From Sipunculus nudus (lineage: Eukaryota; Annelida; Sipuncula; Golfingiida; Sipunculidae), in the NCBI GenBank assembly GCA_026874595.1, contig CM049316.1, forward strand, positions 13,010,839-13,074,838: a stretch of DNA of 64,000 bases. Reading direction: 5' to 3'. Below the pieces are notes generated by a model, which saw only the letters and a program-made list of their open reading frames with translations, was not told where the DNA came from and ran no database searches. Each line of letters starts with the position of its first letter. The first letter of the stretch is position 1. Below are positions 50,493 to 63,000 of the stretch, piece after piece. Made by a program: the position numbers and the translations under genes.

Positions 50493-53028
50493 AGGTGAAA
50501 CAAACCTTCTTAACATGATCATCTGTATATAAATAAATCATGTATAATTTCACGCAGAAATTTATTAACACAAATGTTTTTGGATTACTGAAATAAAAAT
50601 ATTTTCTTGCAAAATACTGCTTTACACTTCTAAAAAGACCATGAAAGCTGGCAAGCAATTTCATATCAAACAGGGACCCTGCACATCCTAAATCAAAGGT
50701 TGATTAAGACCTTTATACCCAAAACAAATTACTGCTGAGTTCACCTTTTTCCCATCAATAATAAATCCTTTAAACCCTGCAGTCCAACTGGCCTGCCATT
50801 AATTTACCAGTGGTTATAATCGCGTGACATCTCACCGTGAAAGGTTATATCTGGATTCAATTCACTGAGCACAGTTTAAGTAGGCGATTAACAAGGCACT
50901 CCCTTCATCCCCGCACACTGAGTCTGTACGCCAGGCTACACAGTGCACTCTGGTCAGTGTATTATTTCCGCTCCGTGCTACATAAACCATATTTACTCCA
51001 TCCTCAGGGGCTGGGTTATATTCAAATACCTTTATTCAAACCCCTTATTATTATTTGGATCTGATGTTTAAGTTTCATTGTGAATATCAGTCTGTCTGAG
51101 GTTTTACACAATGTTATATACATTTCAGAAGGTTATAAGGATAGGGGTATAATTCATTGTATCTTTAGACTGAAGATACCAGTATAGAACCACATAATCA
51201 AGATTACCGAGTTTTTTCTTAAATAGAGATGACAAGAGTGCTAAACTCTTCAAGTGTCTATGGACTTGCAACATCCCTGCCCCTCCCCCAGCCACCTACC
51301 AAGTAAGTTTATATATTATAACCAAATGGTGTAATTTGATAATGCCTTTGACAAAAAAATCCAATTCATATATAAATATAATAGGGCTGGGTATTGCATA
51401 CCCTCCTGGGGGATTCAATAATTAATATATATTATGACCATATTTGGTACTTCTTTCTTTTTAAGTGCAAAACTATTTTGGTTCTAATAAGTCATCAAGC
51501 AGACTTTCAAATTTCCTGGGATGCAGTTATGCTCATATGGTCCATCAAGCTTACTTCAACATCACCTTGCAGGTTCTAACTTCAGCCTTTCATAAATCCT
51601 AAATAATTAAGATGTATAATTTTGTATCATAGCTGTTATTTATACCACAATGAATCAGTTTCTGTCATATTTGACAAAATATCTATAAATATCAGAATTT
51701 GAAAAAAAAATTGAAGTAAGTAATACACAAATGGCTGTATCAAGATATACTAATATAGCAATAATATTGCACATACCTAATATACACATATATCTATTAA
51801 GAGAGTGAGATCGAGACAGAAAGAGATACAAATATACATCAATGATGTAAATGAGAAAATGAATTCGAGATTATATATGTCAGAATTTAAATTTAAGGCT
51901 CCTGATAAAGAACTAAGGCTTGATCATACATTCCCTTTTTTGTAATATTCTGTTAGTAGTTTCACACATGAACATGAGGTCACAGTATTTGAAAGAGCTT
52001 TTTCTACTGGACTTGAGATGGACTGTGCGTGATTTCTCGAGTCCTAACCTGCAAGTTCCAGTATGTCACTGGGTATGCGAGTATAGAGCAAGGGATAATT
52101 ATCTTGTCCAGTCTTTTTCTCAAAGTATTACACTTACTGGTAAGTACAATGGATTGTCTGTATTCAGTTTATGAGTTTCCTTCTAGTTTTCTATAAAAGA
52201 GGCGAGGAATATATGAATATATGACTAAGAATTTAGATACACATTTTAGAAGCTATGATGAAATTTCATAAATTTCCCCTGAGCTAGCTATGAATGAGAA
52301 AAAATTTCAATGACCTAAAAAAAAGACTGCACATGGCGAGTCTTAATTATGATGTGGCTTCAAGCTGAAGATATTGCAGAAAGTTTGAAATTTTACTGAC
52401 TAATATCTGTGCATATGCAAACATTAAAAGTAATTTGGCCAAAAAATATTTAGTTGTATTTCCCACATTTATAAGGTTCAGACTGTTCAGTGTACCTGAC
52501 ATTTGACTGAAGCCAGGACCCCTACTGTCTGTTTTATAGGTAAAATTTATTTTGAGATTTTTATTGTGAAATCCAATTCAAGGGCAATCCATCCACCCAA
52601 GTCTTAAGACTAATATTTTGTGTGATTTTTCCCCCAAAATTTACCAAATCAAGTTCAAGGTCACTCTTATAATGAAGGTCATGAACTTTTCTTTTAAAGA
52701 GCTTTATTCATTTGTTGGTCTTCAAGGCCAATACCTCAGCACATACAAAATCATTTTTTTTTCAAGGACTGTCCATGGTGGCAGTTGTGCAGCAGCAATG
52801 AAATCATGATATCACCAACCTAGGATAAAACTGAATACCCGGGATACAATTATGATAGCAATTTACTACATTAAAGCAGGAAATAATTATAACGTAAATG
52901 TTAAATATCAAAGGTAGAAACCTTTATAATATTTATGTGAAATATTAAAGGTAGAAACCTTTATGATATCAATGTGAATGGTAATGTAAGACAATAATAA
53001 CAGTACAATTGTAATTTATAAGGCAAAA

Positions 53029-53286
53029 AAAAAGGTATGGTTCTCAGGCACTTTTTCAGAAATCAGTGCAGGCGGGCGGTATTTTATTTTTACCTTTTTT
53101 TTGTATGTTTCAATAAAAATGTCATAATCAGAGAAAAGCATGAAAATAACAATTTTTTGGGGGAAACAGGTAAAAGCACTACATAAATTGTATTATTTAT
53201 CTTCTTGAAAGATAAAAATCAAAATCAAAATTTTTAATGCGGGGGGTTAAATTTGACACGGGTGGTGCCTGAAAACCAAACCTTTT
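53029..53286. mobile_element. MITE with ~21-bp inverted ends
   Basis: AAAGGTATGGTTCTCAGGCAC at its start is inverted at its end as GTGCCTGAAAACCAAACCTTT (18-19 of 21 bases). The ~258-bp interior has no coding capacity. It lies among three copies of a short repeat with GGTAGAAACCTTTATGATAT (52910, 52950, 53340). Confidence 0.7.
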
Positions 53287-53289
53287 ATT

Positions 53290-55300
53290 TTTTTGGCCTA
53301 AAAGCAAGACAATAATAATAATGTCAGTGTGAAATATTACAGATAGAAACCTTTAAAATATCAATGTGAAATAATAAGCAAAAATAAAATATAGCAACTA
53401 TTTTATGAAGGAGAGTATCTCATATGTAAGACTTAAAACAACCCAAGGTGACACTGACATTGAAATTATCCGAACACACAGCATAGCAAACAAGGTGTTT
53501 AAAAGGCTCATGGTTATAACCATTCAGCTCAACACACTGAACCAAGTGTAGTGACCCCAGGGGAACAAATATTCCTCAAGTCATGGACAGGTCAATAGCA
53601 CGAATATTAGTGTCCGAAGTGATTTATTCATTGAGTGGGTTATTTTTGTGCTCACACTTTGTGCAAGCACATAAGATGAATATGTAATTAACATATAGAC
53701 TGGCTCTGGGCTCATATCAATACTTCTGGGCTGACCAAGACGTTGGTACCGTTACACACATTTAGTATATGCTTAGATCAGCTTGTAATGTTTGTCATCA
53801 AAACTGTAGTAATTTTTTTTAATAAATATGATTCTGTACCGGTGTCAACTCATTGGATCAAAATTTATTTTCTTATTGTTCAAGTAAACATTCTGATATG
53901 TTGGTTATATGACCACTGGTATATGATTTCAATGTACCTGATCCTGTATATCATTGGAAAATTCTTTTTTATATAATAAATTCATAGAGGTGTCATGAAC
54001 ATTTAATTAAGGTACTATGTCACATTATGCCAACTTTCAGATAATACTGGTTTCTTCATAAGGACAAACCAAAACTTTCCTTAAAATAAGTGACCCACAG
54101 GTCATAATGCTGAGCTGACAAGCAATACGTTAAATATGTCCTAACATTCACAACAGGAATTTATAATCTGGATACCAAACTGAGAATTACTTAATGTGTT
54201 CTGGGTCTTTGACTGTCTGACACCAATTTCAACATGTTGTTCCTTAAGTGATGGGTCACAGGTATGAAAAGTCTAAATCAAGTCATGCCTGCAGGTTATA
54301 TGCAGATTGTATCAGAAAGGAATAAGATTTCTCAAGAATTAGTGGATCAATTTTGTTCAAATTTTGCATGTTGACTGTGATACATGTGTTAACTAGATTG
54401 TCTTTTTGTTGCAGTCTCAAAAACCAGCAGACTTTTTTTTACCCATTACATAACTTTGCAGATAAATTTCCATGGGAACCTTAAAATCTGAATATAAATA
54501 TGAAATTACTATACAGAGTTGTATACAGAGCTGTTTGCATCAAAACTGTTCTTAATATATTTTCTGGACCATGTTATCATGTTTTTCTTTGCTCTGCAAC
54601 AGGAAGAAGGGATGTAACAATGCACAGAATGATCAATGCATTTAACAATAACCCCATGATTAAATTGTTATCAATTCTTAATTAACCTCATTACTGATTT
54701 GTCTCATTTATTTATTCATTTTTTTTTTGTATTTACCATGTACCCCAGCCCCAGAGCCCTCTGTGAGCTGTCAAATTTAAGGGAAGATGCCACGTTGTTA
54801 ATCATACTTAATATCATATCATATTTGTATGCAAACGATATTTAGATTCAATGTACACTTGCAGGTAGATCACTTAACCTGCACAAAAACAAAATGGTGG
54901 GGATAAAGAGTGCGGGAGTTACATTGTTCCTTCTTTTTTTTTAATCGATCAGATTAATTAACAGTTATCTGATAAAATGTTTGCCTTTATTTAAAAGATA
55001 TGTACTACTACAGTAATTATTGAATCAAGAAATAAATCTATGATAGAAAATCCATAATCAATTAGATTCTAAGGTATCCCCAAATTCAAAGGCCTTAAAT
55101 AAATTAACAAAAATTTAACCCCTACTTGAGTTTATCTGAGTCTATAGTTCATACCAGTTTTTACATAATGTTTTATACTAGTGAGCCATGTGGCTTATGA
55201 ATTTCTGATCCACAGGTTTTCTGAGAGGTATGCATCCTGCAAACTGCCTGAGCTAAAAATAATGTTTAACACTGAACTAGTAGAACACAAATACAGTGGA
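53290..55300. other. Intergenic, middle part
   Basis: It contains an AAGTGACCCACAGGTCATAA element start at about 54090 and otherwise AT-rich sequence with no recognisable gene, RNA or complex repeat. Confidence 0.45.
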
Positions 55301-55310
55301 ACCAGTCTGA

Positions 55311-55640
55311 AAGACCACCTGTCTAATAAGGCCACCTGTCTGATAAGGCCACCTGTCTGATAAGGCCACCTGTCTAATAAGGCCACCTGTCTGATATGGC
55401 CACCTGTCTGATAAGGCCACCTGTCTGATAAGCCACCTGTCTAATAAGGCCACCTGTCTGATAAGGCCACCTGTCTGATAAGGCCACCTGTCTGATAAGG
55501 CCACCTGTCTCATAAGGCCACCTGTCTGATGTGCCACCTGTCTAATAAGGCCACCTGTCTGATAAGGCCACCTGTCTCATAAGGCCACCTGTCTGATAAG
55601 GCCACCTGTCTGATAAAGCCACCTGTCTGATAAGGCCTAC
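55311..55640 (+). repeat. 17-bp minisatellite (GATAAGGCCACCTGTCT)n
   Basis: About 19 copies with a few one-base variants and two units one base short. Its neighbourhood (AAGACCACCTGTCTAATAAG before, ACTTTAGCCAGTTCCATGGG after) resembles the MITE-like sequence in intron 1 of genes 1 and 2, so the array probably grew inside such an element. Confidence 0.92.
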
Positions 55641-56830
55641 TGTGTACTAAGACCACCCTCGAGAGAACCGAATGTACTCACATTGGTTATAAGTGAACTT
55701 ATCTTATATGACCACTTAATTGTGAAATAAGACCACTTTAGCCAGTTCCATGGGTAGTCTTATCTTTACAAAAGCTCTCACACAGGTCCTGCCCAGCTCT
55801 ACTGCCAAGATGTATTTCACTCTATCCATTGAGATTAACAAATTAACCCAGTTGCCAAAAAAAAACCTTTTACATGATCAGATATTACTCAACACAATAC
55901 TGACTTGTAGTGTATGTGACAGTTAATGCAGTATATCGATGACTGGTGATTTTCTTTTATATTCCATTACATAGGTTGTATTTTTGCATAATCTATGACA
56001 AAAGATTATATGTAGCACATTCAACTAAGTTATGTTATACAGATAGAATATTCTTATTCTATCAGAGATATAAGAAAGATGGGGCACAAAACATTGAACA
56101 GCATTTAAAACTGAATCTACCCTTGTGCAATGTAAAAGTGTCAACAGTGCCGTCCATTACTTGATTCGTCCTTGAATTTTGAGAGTGATGAAATGTTGAG
56201 GTCATACTTGATTTACATGGTCAACATTTTAGGTATAATTCTATTCATCAGATTTCATGGTTGTAAAGAAATTAAGGTACCTTAAATAACTGATGATAAT
56301 TGATCACCGGTGGTTTTTTATCTTTGAATCATTAAGTATGACTTTACCCTCAATTCCTACCACTAATATTGAAGAAGCATCTACAGGTGTACTTCATCTG
56401 GCTAGAAATGATTTATCACAAATAATCATTAAACGATTATCAATCAAACACCCTTACATTTGGTATTTAAATGGACTACAGGTCTGTTTCAGGCAAATTG
56501 AAATAAAGATAACTTTTAAAAGTGATTTGATCAAAACTGATAAAGGAAACTAGCAAATTTCACCCCTGAATTTCTAAACATTATATATATTTATGAAGTT
56601 TCATTTTACACATGATTTGTATGGTGGACATTTTACTGTCACTGTTTGATAGCAGCAGGGGGTCAATCCTTGCATACTACACCAAATAAACACACTGGTT
56701 TCCATCTGAACTGTACAAATACGCTAGTCAATGAAATGGGCACTAGGTACATAGTCACCATTGAAGGACAAAACAAAATGCAGTGAGACTGGACAGTGGT
56801 GGCCTGGCAGTGTCATATCCCAGCAGGTCC
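55641..56830. other. Upstream region of gene 3
   Basis: 55660-55760 is the rest of the MITE-like sequence that hosts the minisatellite. Beyond it I see no repeat and no gene until the gene 3 promoter. Confidence 0.45.
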
Positions 56831-56892
56831 ATGCCAGTCAATAAACACTCTCTCAGCTAGTTACCGTTACTGTGCTTGACCATAACAATATG

Positions 56893-56947
56893 GTTTCCAA
56901 GGCAGCAGGATAGGATGGTATATATACAGGCTGGTCCTCTGGTTATG
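56893..56947 (+). promoter_or_regulatory. Gene 3 core promoter with X-box-like palindrome and TATA
   Basis: GTTTCCAAGGCAGC at 56893-56906 matches the RFX palindrome at 11 of 14 positions. TATATATA begins at 56919, exactly 26 bp on, as in genes 1 and 2, although the surrounding DNA is not otherwise alignable by eye. The start site is predicted near 56947. Confidence 0.6.
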
Positions 56948-57020
56948 TTCACTTTAAGCAGGGAAAGCTAACCAGAAGCAGGATAGGTCACAGAAAACAG
57001 GGAATATTACAACAAGAATA

Positions 57021-57035
57021 ATGGATACCAAACTG
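57021..57035 (+). CDS. Gene 3 exon 1 (MDTKL)
   Basis: A 15-nt start exon with ATAATGG context and donor GTAAGA, placed 102 bp after the TATA box as in genes 1 and 2 (99-100 bp). Confidence 0.8.
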
Positions 57036-60000
57036 GTAAGAGGAATTACTTTGACCAAACTCTCTTAAAACTAACCCCATAATATATTATGCATCCATGG
57101 GAATTAAACCATTAGCTGTAGGTACAGTGATGATATAAATATATATATATAATTATAAAAATAATAAATAATACTTATGTGTAACTTATCAGGATACCTC
57201 AACATGTATCATTCCTCATCATATTATCAGGTGTACAACATTGGTTTATGAGCAAAAAACTCCATAATTTTATTAACCTAGACTGAGGTTGCTGAGTAAG
57301 ATAATTATAATTACAACACCCTGATAAACATTTCAGATTTTTCCTAACATATTTATTAACCTCAAGCATTTACTGTTATTATAAATATTTGCATTGCCCT
57401 TGACAACAAAAACTACTGGTCTATAAGGTAACCAAGGAAGCAACAGCACATAAGCAAGTTTACTTTAGATACACATATGTAATATTTGTACTCTAATATA
57501 TAGCAATCATATAGCTAGAATATGACATTTTTTTTAAACAGTTTTTTAATAAAGCAGAATTCAAGATATGTTCTAAATGACACTTAAACTGCAACTAAGC
57601 TCAGCATATGCAGGACAACACTGAAATATTCTAAAATAAGTGACCCATGGGTCATGATGCTCAATTTATTGACCTTTGACATTCAGGCCAAAGGAGAGCT
57701 GAGTTTGATCTGACTGAACACTGACTGGGATAATGTGGCTCCCTGAATTGTCTATCTAAATACATTATAGCAAACCTTTAATTATTTTCTAACTAATAGA
57801 CACTACACCTTTAATTATCTACAAAGGTTATAGAGCACTTTCCCTTATAATGGTAGCCATTCCATATGTTAGTATGCAGTATATATGTAGCATCATTAGT
57901 TTGGCTGCGGTAGGGATCCAAAATGCAGACACAAGGGCACTAATTGGGGATGTTCCACACCTAAAAGTCAGTGATCAGATATTCTTCCTCACTTGGGGAA
58001 ATAATATTTTTATGTGTTGTTTTTTTTTTCCTAAATTGTTTTGGCTGCACTCCCCATCCCTCTTCCTGCAGTTGTGGACATTTTTAGGGTACTAGTAAAT
58101 GGTCAACTCCTACCTTCTCCATGCTCTGGATTAGCCCCTGCCTTTTTAGCCAAAACTTTCATGAGATCTCGATGAAACTATTTGTTATAAACATCAGACT
58201 TTCAATTATATGTATCCTTTGTGTGTATGCTTAGATTTCAGACATAGGTATGTTAAAAAAGAACCAAGAAATATTCTATAATATTATAGGACATCATCAG
58301 GATTACAAACTGGGCATTAACAACCATATCGTACAGAAGACTCCACTGGGTTGGGGGGGGGGGGGTGGTAGGGATACTAAAATATCCATACAAGCAGAAA
58401 ATTATTATCTGACAAGAAGCAGTCAGAGACTACAATCTTTGCAAGAACTCTCATCAAATTTGCTGCATACACAGCTGTCACAGGTCAACAACTCCATCCC
58501 TGGTCTCCTCCAGAACAAAGCCACCTTTAATACCAATCAATACCATCTTGCACTCAGCCAAATTCAAGAGATAACCCTGTGTCACAAAGGAATGGAATCA
58601 TTTGATTAAAAACATAATGTGGTGATTAAGGCTGTCTCCAAAATTTAAGATTCTCCTTGGGTGTTATCATAACCCTACAAAAAATTCATCAAAATTTTTC
58701 CAGAACTGTGAAGTTGCTAACAGACAAACCATTCAACCAATGGGAATACAACACTTTTCTCTGCCTGAAAATACCACTGAAATACTGAAAACACTGAAGA
58801 TACCAAATAGTAATACATGATACAAGAGTATACACTGTAGAATAACTACCTTAACTGTAATATTTAACTGTGAATACTGTAATTATGTAAACACAGAGAA
58901 AGTAATTCATAATTGTCCAAGTAGCTGTAACATGAAGAAGAAAATTATTTACTTAGGGGAGGGGAAATACTGAAATTATCTATTTGGAGAGAAATTAATG
59001 AATTAATTATACCAGTTAATTAATATTAACTAGCTTATTAATTGGCACATTACTGAATAGATTTTGTATGGACTGGAATTTATTTGAATATCTTTTTTTT
59101 TGTTTCAGATTGTGGCTATTGCAATCTGCATTTTTGCAACAGGTAAGTCATGCATTAAATGCTTTAACAGATTTCTCTCAGCTTGTTAAATTTACTATAT
59201 GATTTAATATTGAAAATGTTGTTTTAGCCAAAATTTCCTTAGAAAAACATGACCACTGTAGCATAAAGACTTTGAATGATGTTATATTACTGTTTAGTGA
59301 CCGCTTTATGTTCATAAAGAGATTCTTTGTTACTTAAAAATTAAGTCTGTAAGTCAAAGGGTTAAATGCATAGCTGAAACAACCACATTTCAGCACATCT
59401 GTTTCTATAACAAAGTTTATGAATATGATTATGAATATGTATGTTAATATCCTTAAAAACAGATAATAAAGGAGAATGTTAATTCATTTTTTTTCCCAAC
59501 AAAAATAACACCAGTCAAAATAATTTTTAAAACATGAGGCCCAGTCATACAAAAATTCATTTGTGATTATTAGTCTTGATTAAGATTAAAAAAGAAAAAT
59601 TTTTTGTACAGTCATTAGACTATCCCATAACCACAAATGACTACCGGTAGTTGTGTGACAATGGTGGAAAGTCACTGTCTGTATGGCAAGTCCTTATACA
59701 AATCACAGGTCGCTGGGACTTGTGTCTTATCACAAATGTAACCATAAAGGGGCCCAATCACCTATCTGACCATTATAAACTAAAGTCAATCGCTTACAGC
59801 TTTCATACATGTAGTATGTCCGTATTCAAAAAGTTTAACGAGACATGGCCTCACAGACAACATAACACGTTGAATGCATACTTCCGCAGTGGCGCCCTCT
59901 ATCTTTATTCATACAAACTAAACATAGACTGGCATCTGCCATTAATATATTACACTACTCCCCCTTTGAAGAGAATGGCAACAGCATTATTCAGTTTTTA

Positions 60001-63000
60001 CATCACATAATACTCTGGACATTGTAACAACACTTATAAATGAGACAAACATAATATACCAGTATAGCACATACAGGTAACACATATGATCTTGGTTCAT
60101 CATTACAGATTTAACTTCTGCACTGGTTTTCTTATTCTCTCAGATCTTCGCAATGGTACAAGTTCAGGTTTATCAACATTTAAAGATACAGCTTCATTTT
60201 GCAAGTCATCCATAACATCATCAGTGGTCACATCACTGGTTGGATTTACCCTTAGATCAAAAGCATTAATATCAGTCTGACCATCAACATTTTCATACTT
60301 CCGCAGTGGCGCCCTCTATCTTTATTCATACAAACTAAACATAGACTGGCATCTGCCATTAATATATTACAATACAAATAGGCCAGAATTGTGGATATCA
60401 CTGCACACAGGCTGCTTGTTTTGTTTATACCAATGTGTTTATAATATGTGGGGGCCCGCCAAAATAATCAAAACAAATCCAACAAGGACATCTGGCAGCA
60501 AGTCAGATAAGCCAGAGCGATTGGCATTTTGCTACAAGTGACCTTCCCACCTCCTTCGCATATATGCAAACTACCATCTTAGATTACATGTTTTTCCCGT
60601 TTGTCAACATTGCTGTGTTTACAAACATGTTGTTGTCGATAAACAAGTTCACGCATCCTTCACGAAGGCCTTATAAGAACTTTTCACAACCACAATTACC
60701 CATAGATCATTAATATATACACAGAGGAGGCCAGCAATCACATAGATTCTTTTGCAAAAGTTAGGTGATTGGGCACCTTTAACATATTTACTAGATAACT
60801 GTTACTAGGTAACTGTTGCCATGGCATATGGTCATTGCTCAGAGGTGACTGTATTTTTTGTTTATTAGTTATCTTTGGCCTTTGTAGTGCAAGCTAAGAA
60901 ATACTGTTCACAAGATTCTGACTGCTCTGAACTTGGAGGACTCTTCTGCATCAAGAGCTCATGTAACTGGGGTATCTGCGCCTGTCCACGATCAACAGTT
61001 GCTCGCTGGCTGGGCTCAGAGCGGCTGTACCAATGTGTGCCTTGTAAGTCTGAACTATATAAATATTTCTGATAAAAATATATTTTTTAATTTATAACAG
61101 AAAAAAACTGATATAAAATTCTACATTTTTTCCCATATGTAAATGTACAAATCTGATGTTAAATTAAAATGCAGAACACTTGTTTTACATATGTAATGTA
61201 AAACTTCTGCTTTGGTTGCTGATGCCTGCATCTGATAACACACAGAAGGTGAAACCTGCAATTTTTTACCTGCATTACCAAAAATGTTTTATAACCACTG
61301 TTTATGATGAAATAGGAGCCACCAGTTAAACAGAAGTAAAAAATATTACACTGAACAACAATTAGATTTATTTGTGTAATATTGCGCAAATTGCACTGAG
61401 ATGTCCCCAAAGTTACATACACTATTTCTACTCTCTAGTGAAAAAGGTGGGAGAGAGTTGTTCCACAGACGGTGATAGTGGTGTCTGCGGTGCTCCAAAT
61501 TCTCGTTGTAACTCTGGAACTTGTGAGTGTAGCACCGGTGTCTCCATCTGGGGAGGAGAATACTGTGCCACTGACTCTCAGAAGACAGGCCCTGGAGAAT
61601 CCTGCAGTAGTAGCATCGGAAGCTGTACTTTGTCCTCTGGCGGCAGCACCTGCATGTCAACAACCGGCGCCAACTGGCATGACGAAGTGATCAGTTTCGA
61701 TTACCCAACTTGCTCCTGTCCCAACAACCAGCAGCTCGTCATTTCTAACTGGTACAACGCCTTTGACTACATTGGCCGCAAACTTCCCACCTGTGTCCAG
61801 AGTAAGTAGCATTTTTTTTTTAATTTTACAGTGGGGGAGGGGGAGGAGATTGGGCCAGGGTTGTGACCCACCTTTCATAAGGCAAATGCAAAAAGGGTTT
61901 CAAACCAATTTGGCTGAAACATTTTAAACCCAGCTCGGGAGTTGGTTTCAAACTGTTCTCTGCAAATTTAATTATCCGCTCTGCTAATGTGTCTTGTGAA
62001 GACCTAGTTTTAAAGCAGCAACTAAGTCACAGCACAAGTACTAATGTTTTGGGCGGCATGTTGTTACATTATTCAACAGGCGAAATGTACGGCATTAGTG
62101 CATACATGCCATTGTGAACACACAATGCGGTAATAAAATGGATTTGACAAATATGCTTTGAACAAAACATTTTAAAACCATTTTGTGTGTGAAAGGGGTA
62201 TATGAAGAGAGTGTGGCGGGGGGGGGGGGGGGGGGGAAGGTGCAGGTTATCATTTGCAACAAGTACTTATCTACAAAAAGAAAGAAATTTGGTCCACCAG
62301 CTCCTTAACAATGTCACAGGAGTAAGATCGTTCATGGCTCAAACTATTTAAAACAGATAAATGGAGAAACAGAGTTGTACATAATGTTTGTGATATAGCC
62401 TCATTGTTCGATTCTTGACATGTATGCAACCTTATTAATTTTCTCCCCAGCAATGCTTTAAGCAGTGACTGAGAAACCTTTTATACTGAAAGCAATACAC
62501 ATACAAAGTATTAAGTTAAGACCTTGGTATTGTGAAACAAAATTATCATTTTCATTTATTCTGTAAAAAAATGTTTTCATCACAGCGTTTTGTTAAAGAA
62601 CATTTTTACTATTACTTGTTATTGTATGGGATCAATTTATTTTCAGAGGTTGTTGGTAGTTTTTGTTTGAAGAACTCTGACTGCGACCAGATTGGTGGTA
62701 CCAGTACTGCCGTTTGTGTCAACAATGCATGCGCTTGCCCTTCAGGTTCAGTAACTGACTATTTAGGCGCAAACTGCAACAATGGAACAGGTAATGATTC
62801 AGTTTTCTTTAAATGCGATAACTTCTCTTAAAGAAATATTGATTTACAAGGAGATGAAGGTCCTATTTTCATATGCAAATATTTCTCCAAAAGGAAACTT
62901 CTTATTTGCAATTCAAAAAATAATTTCTGCTTATAAGCAAGAAATTCCTAAAACACATTCTTTTTACACATGCTGCATAATGTCAGCTTTAAATTTTTTT

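Larger units (their letters stand above)
48511..52890. other. Intergenic, gene 2 to gene 3, first part
   Basis: Apart from the fold-back element and minisatellite above, 49331-49500 is a diverged dispersed repeat also visible in intron 3 of genes 1 and 2 (GATCCACATCAAAATCTAA-like). The rest is AT-rich and unremarkable; no open frame here has coding character. Confidence 0.45.

Noticed and set aside
51920-52174. 84-codon frame in the gene 2-gene 3 spacer
   Set aside because: No recognisable domain, signal or splice context; length is expected by chance in this much sequence.
55195-55537. Minus-strand frame with QTGGLIRQVALSDRW repeats, like a repetitive protein
   Set aside because: It is a translation of the 17-bp minisatellite; all frames are open for that reason and there is no promoter, splice or domain support.
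55311-55640. CRISPR-like array
   Set aside because: Units are contiguous 17-mers with no unique spacers, in a eukaryotic genome.
57850-58609. Two frames of 81 and 119 codons in gene 3 intron 1
   Set aside because: No domain, no codon character, one passes through a poly-G run, and neither has a counterpart in the paralogues.
59651-60010. 119-codon plus-strand frame
   Set aside because: It lies over the LTR and purine tract of the minus-strand retrotransposon remnant and shows no domain.
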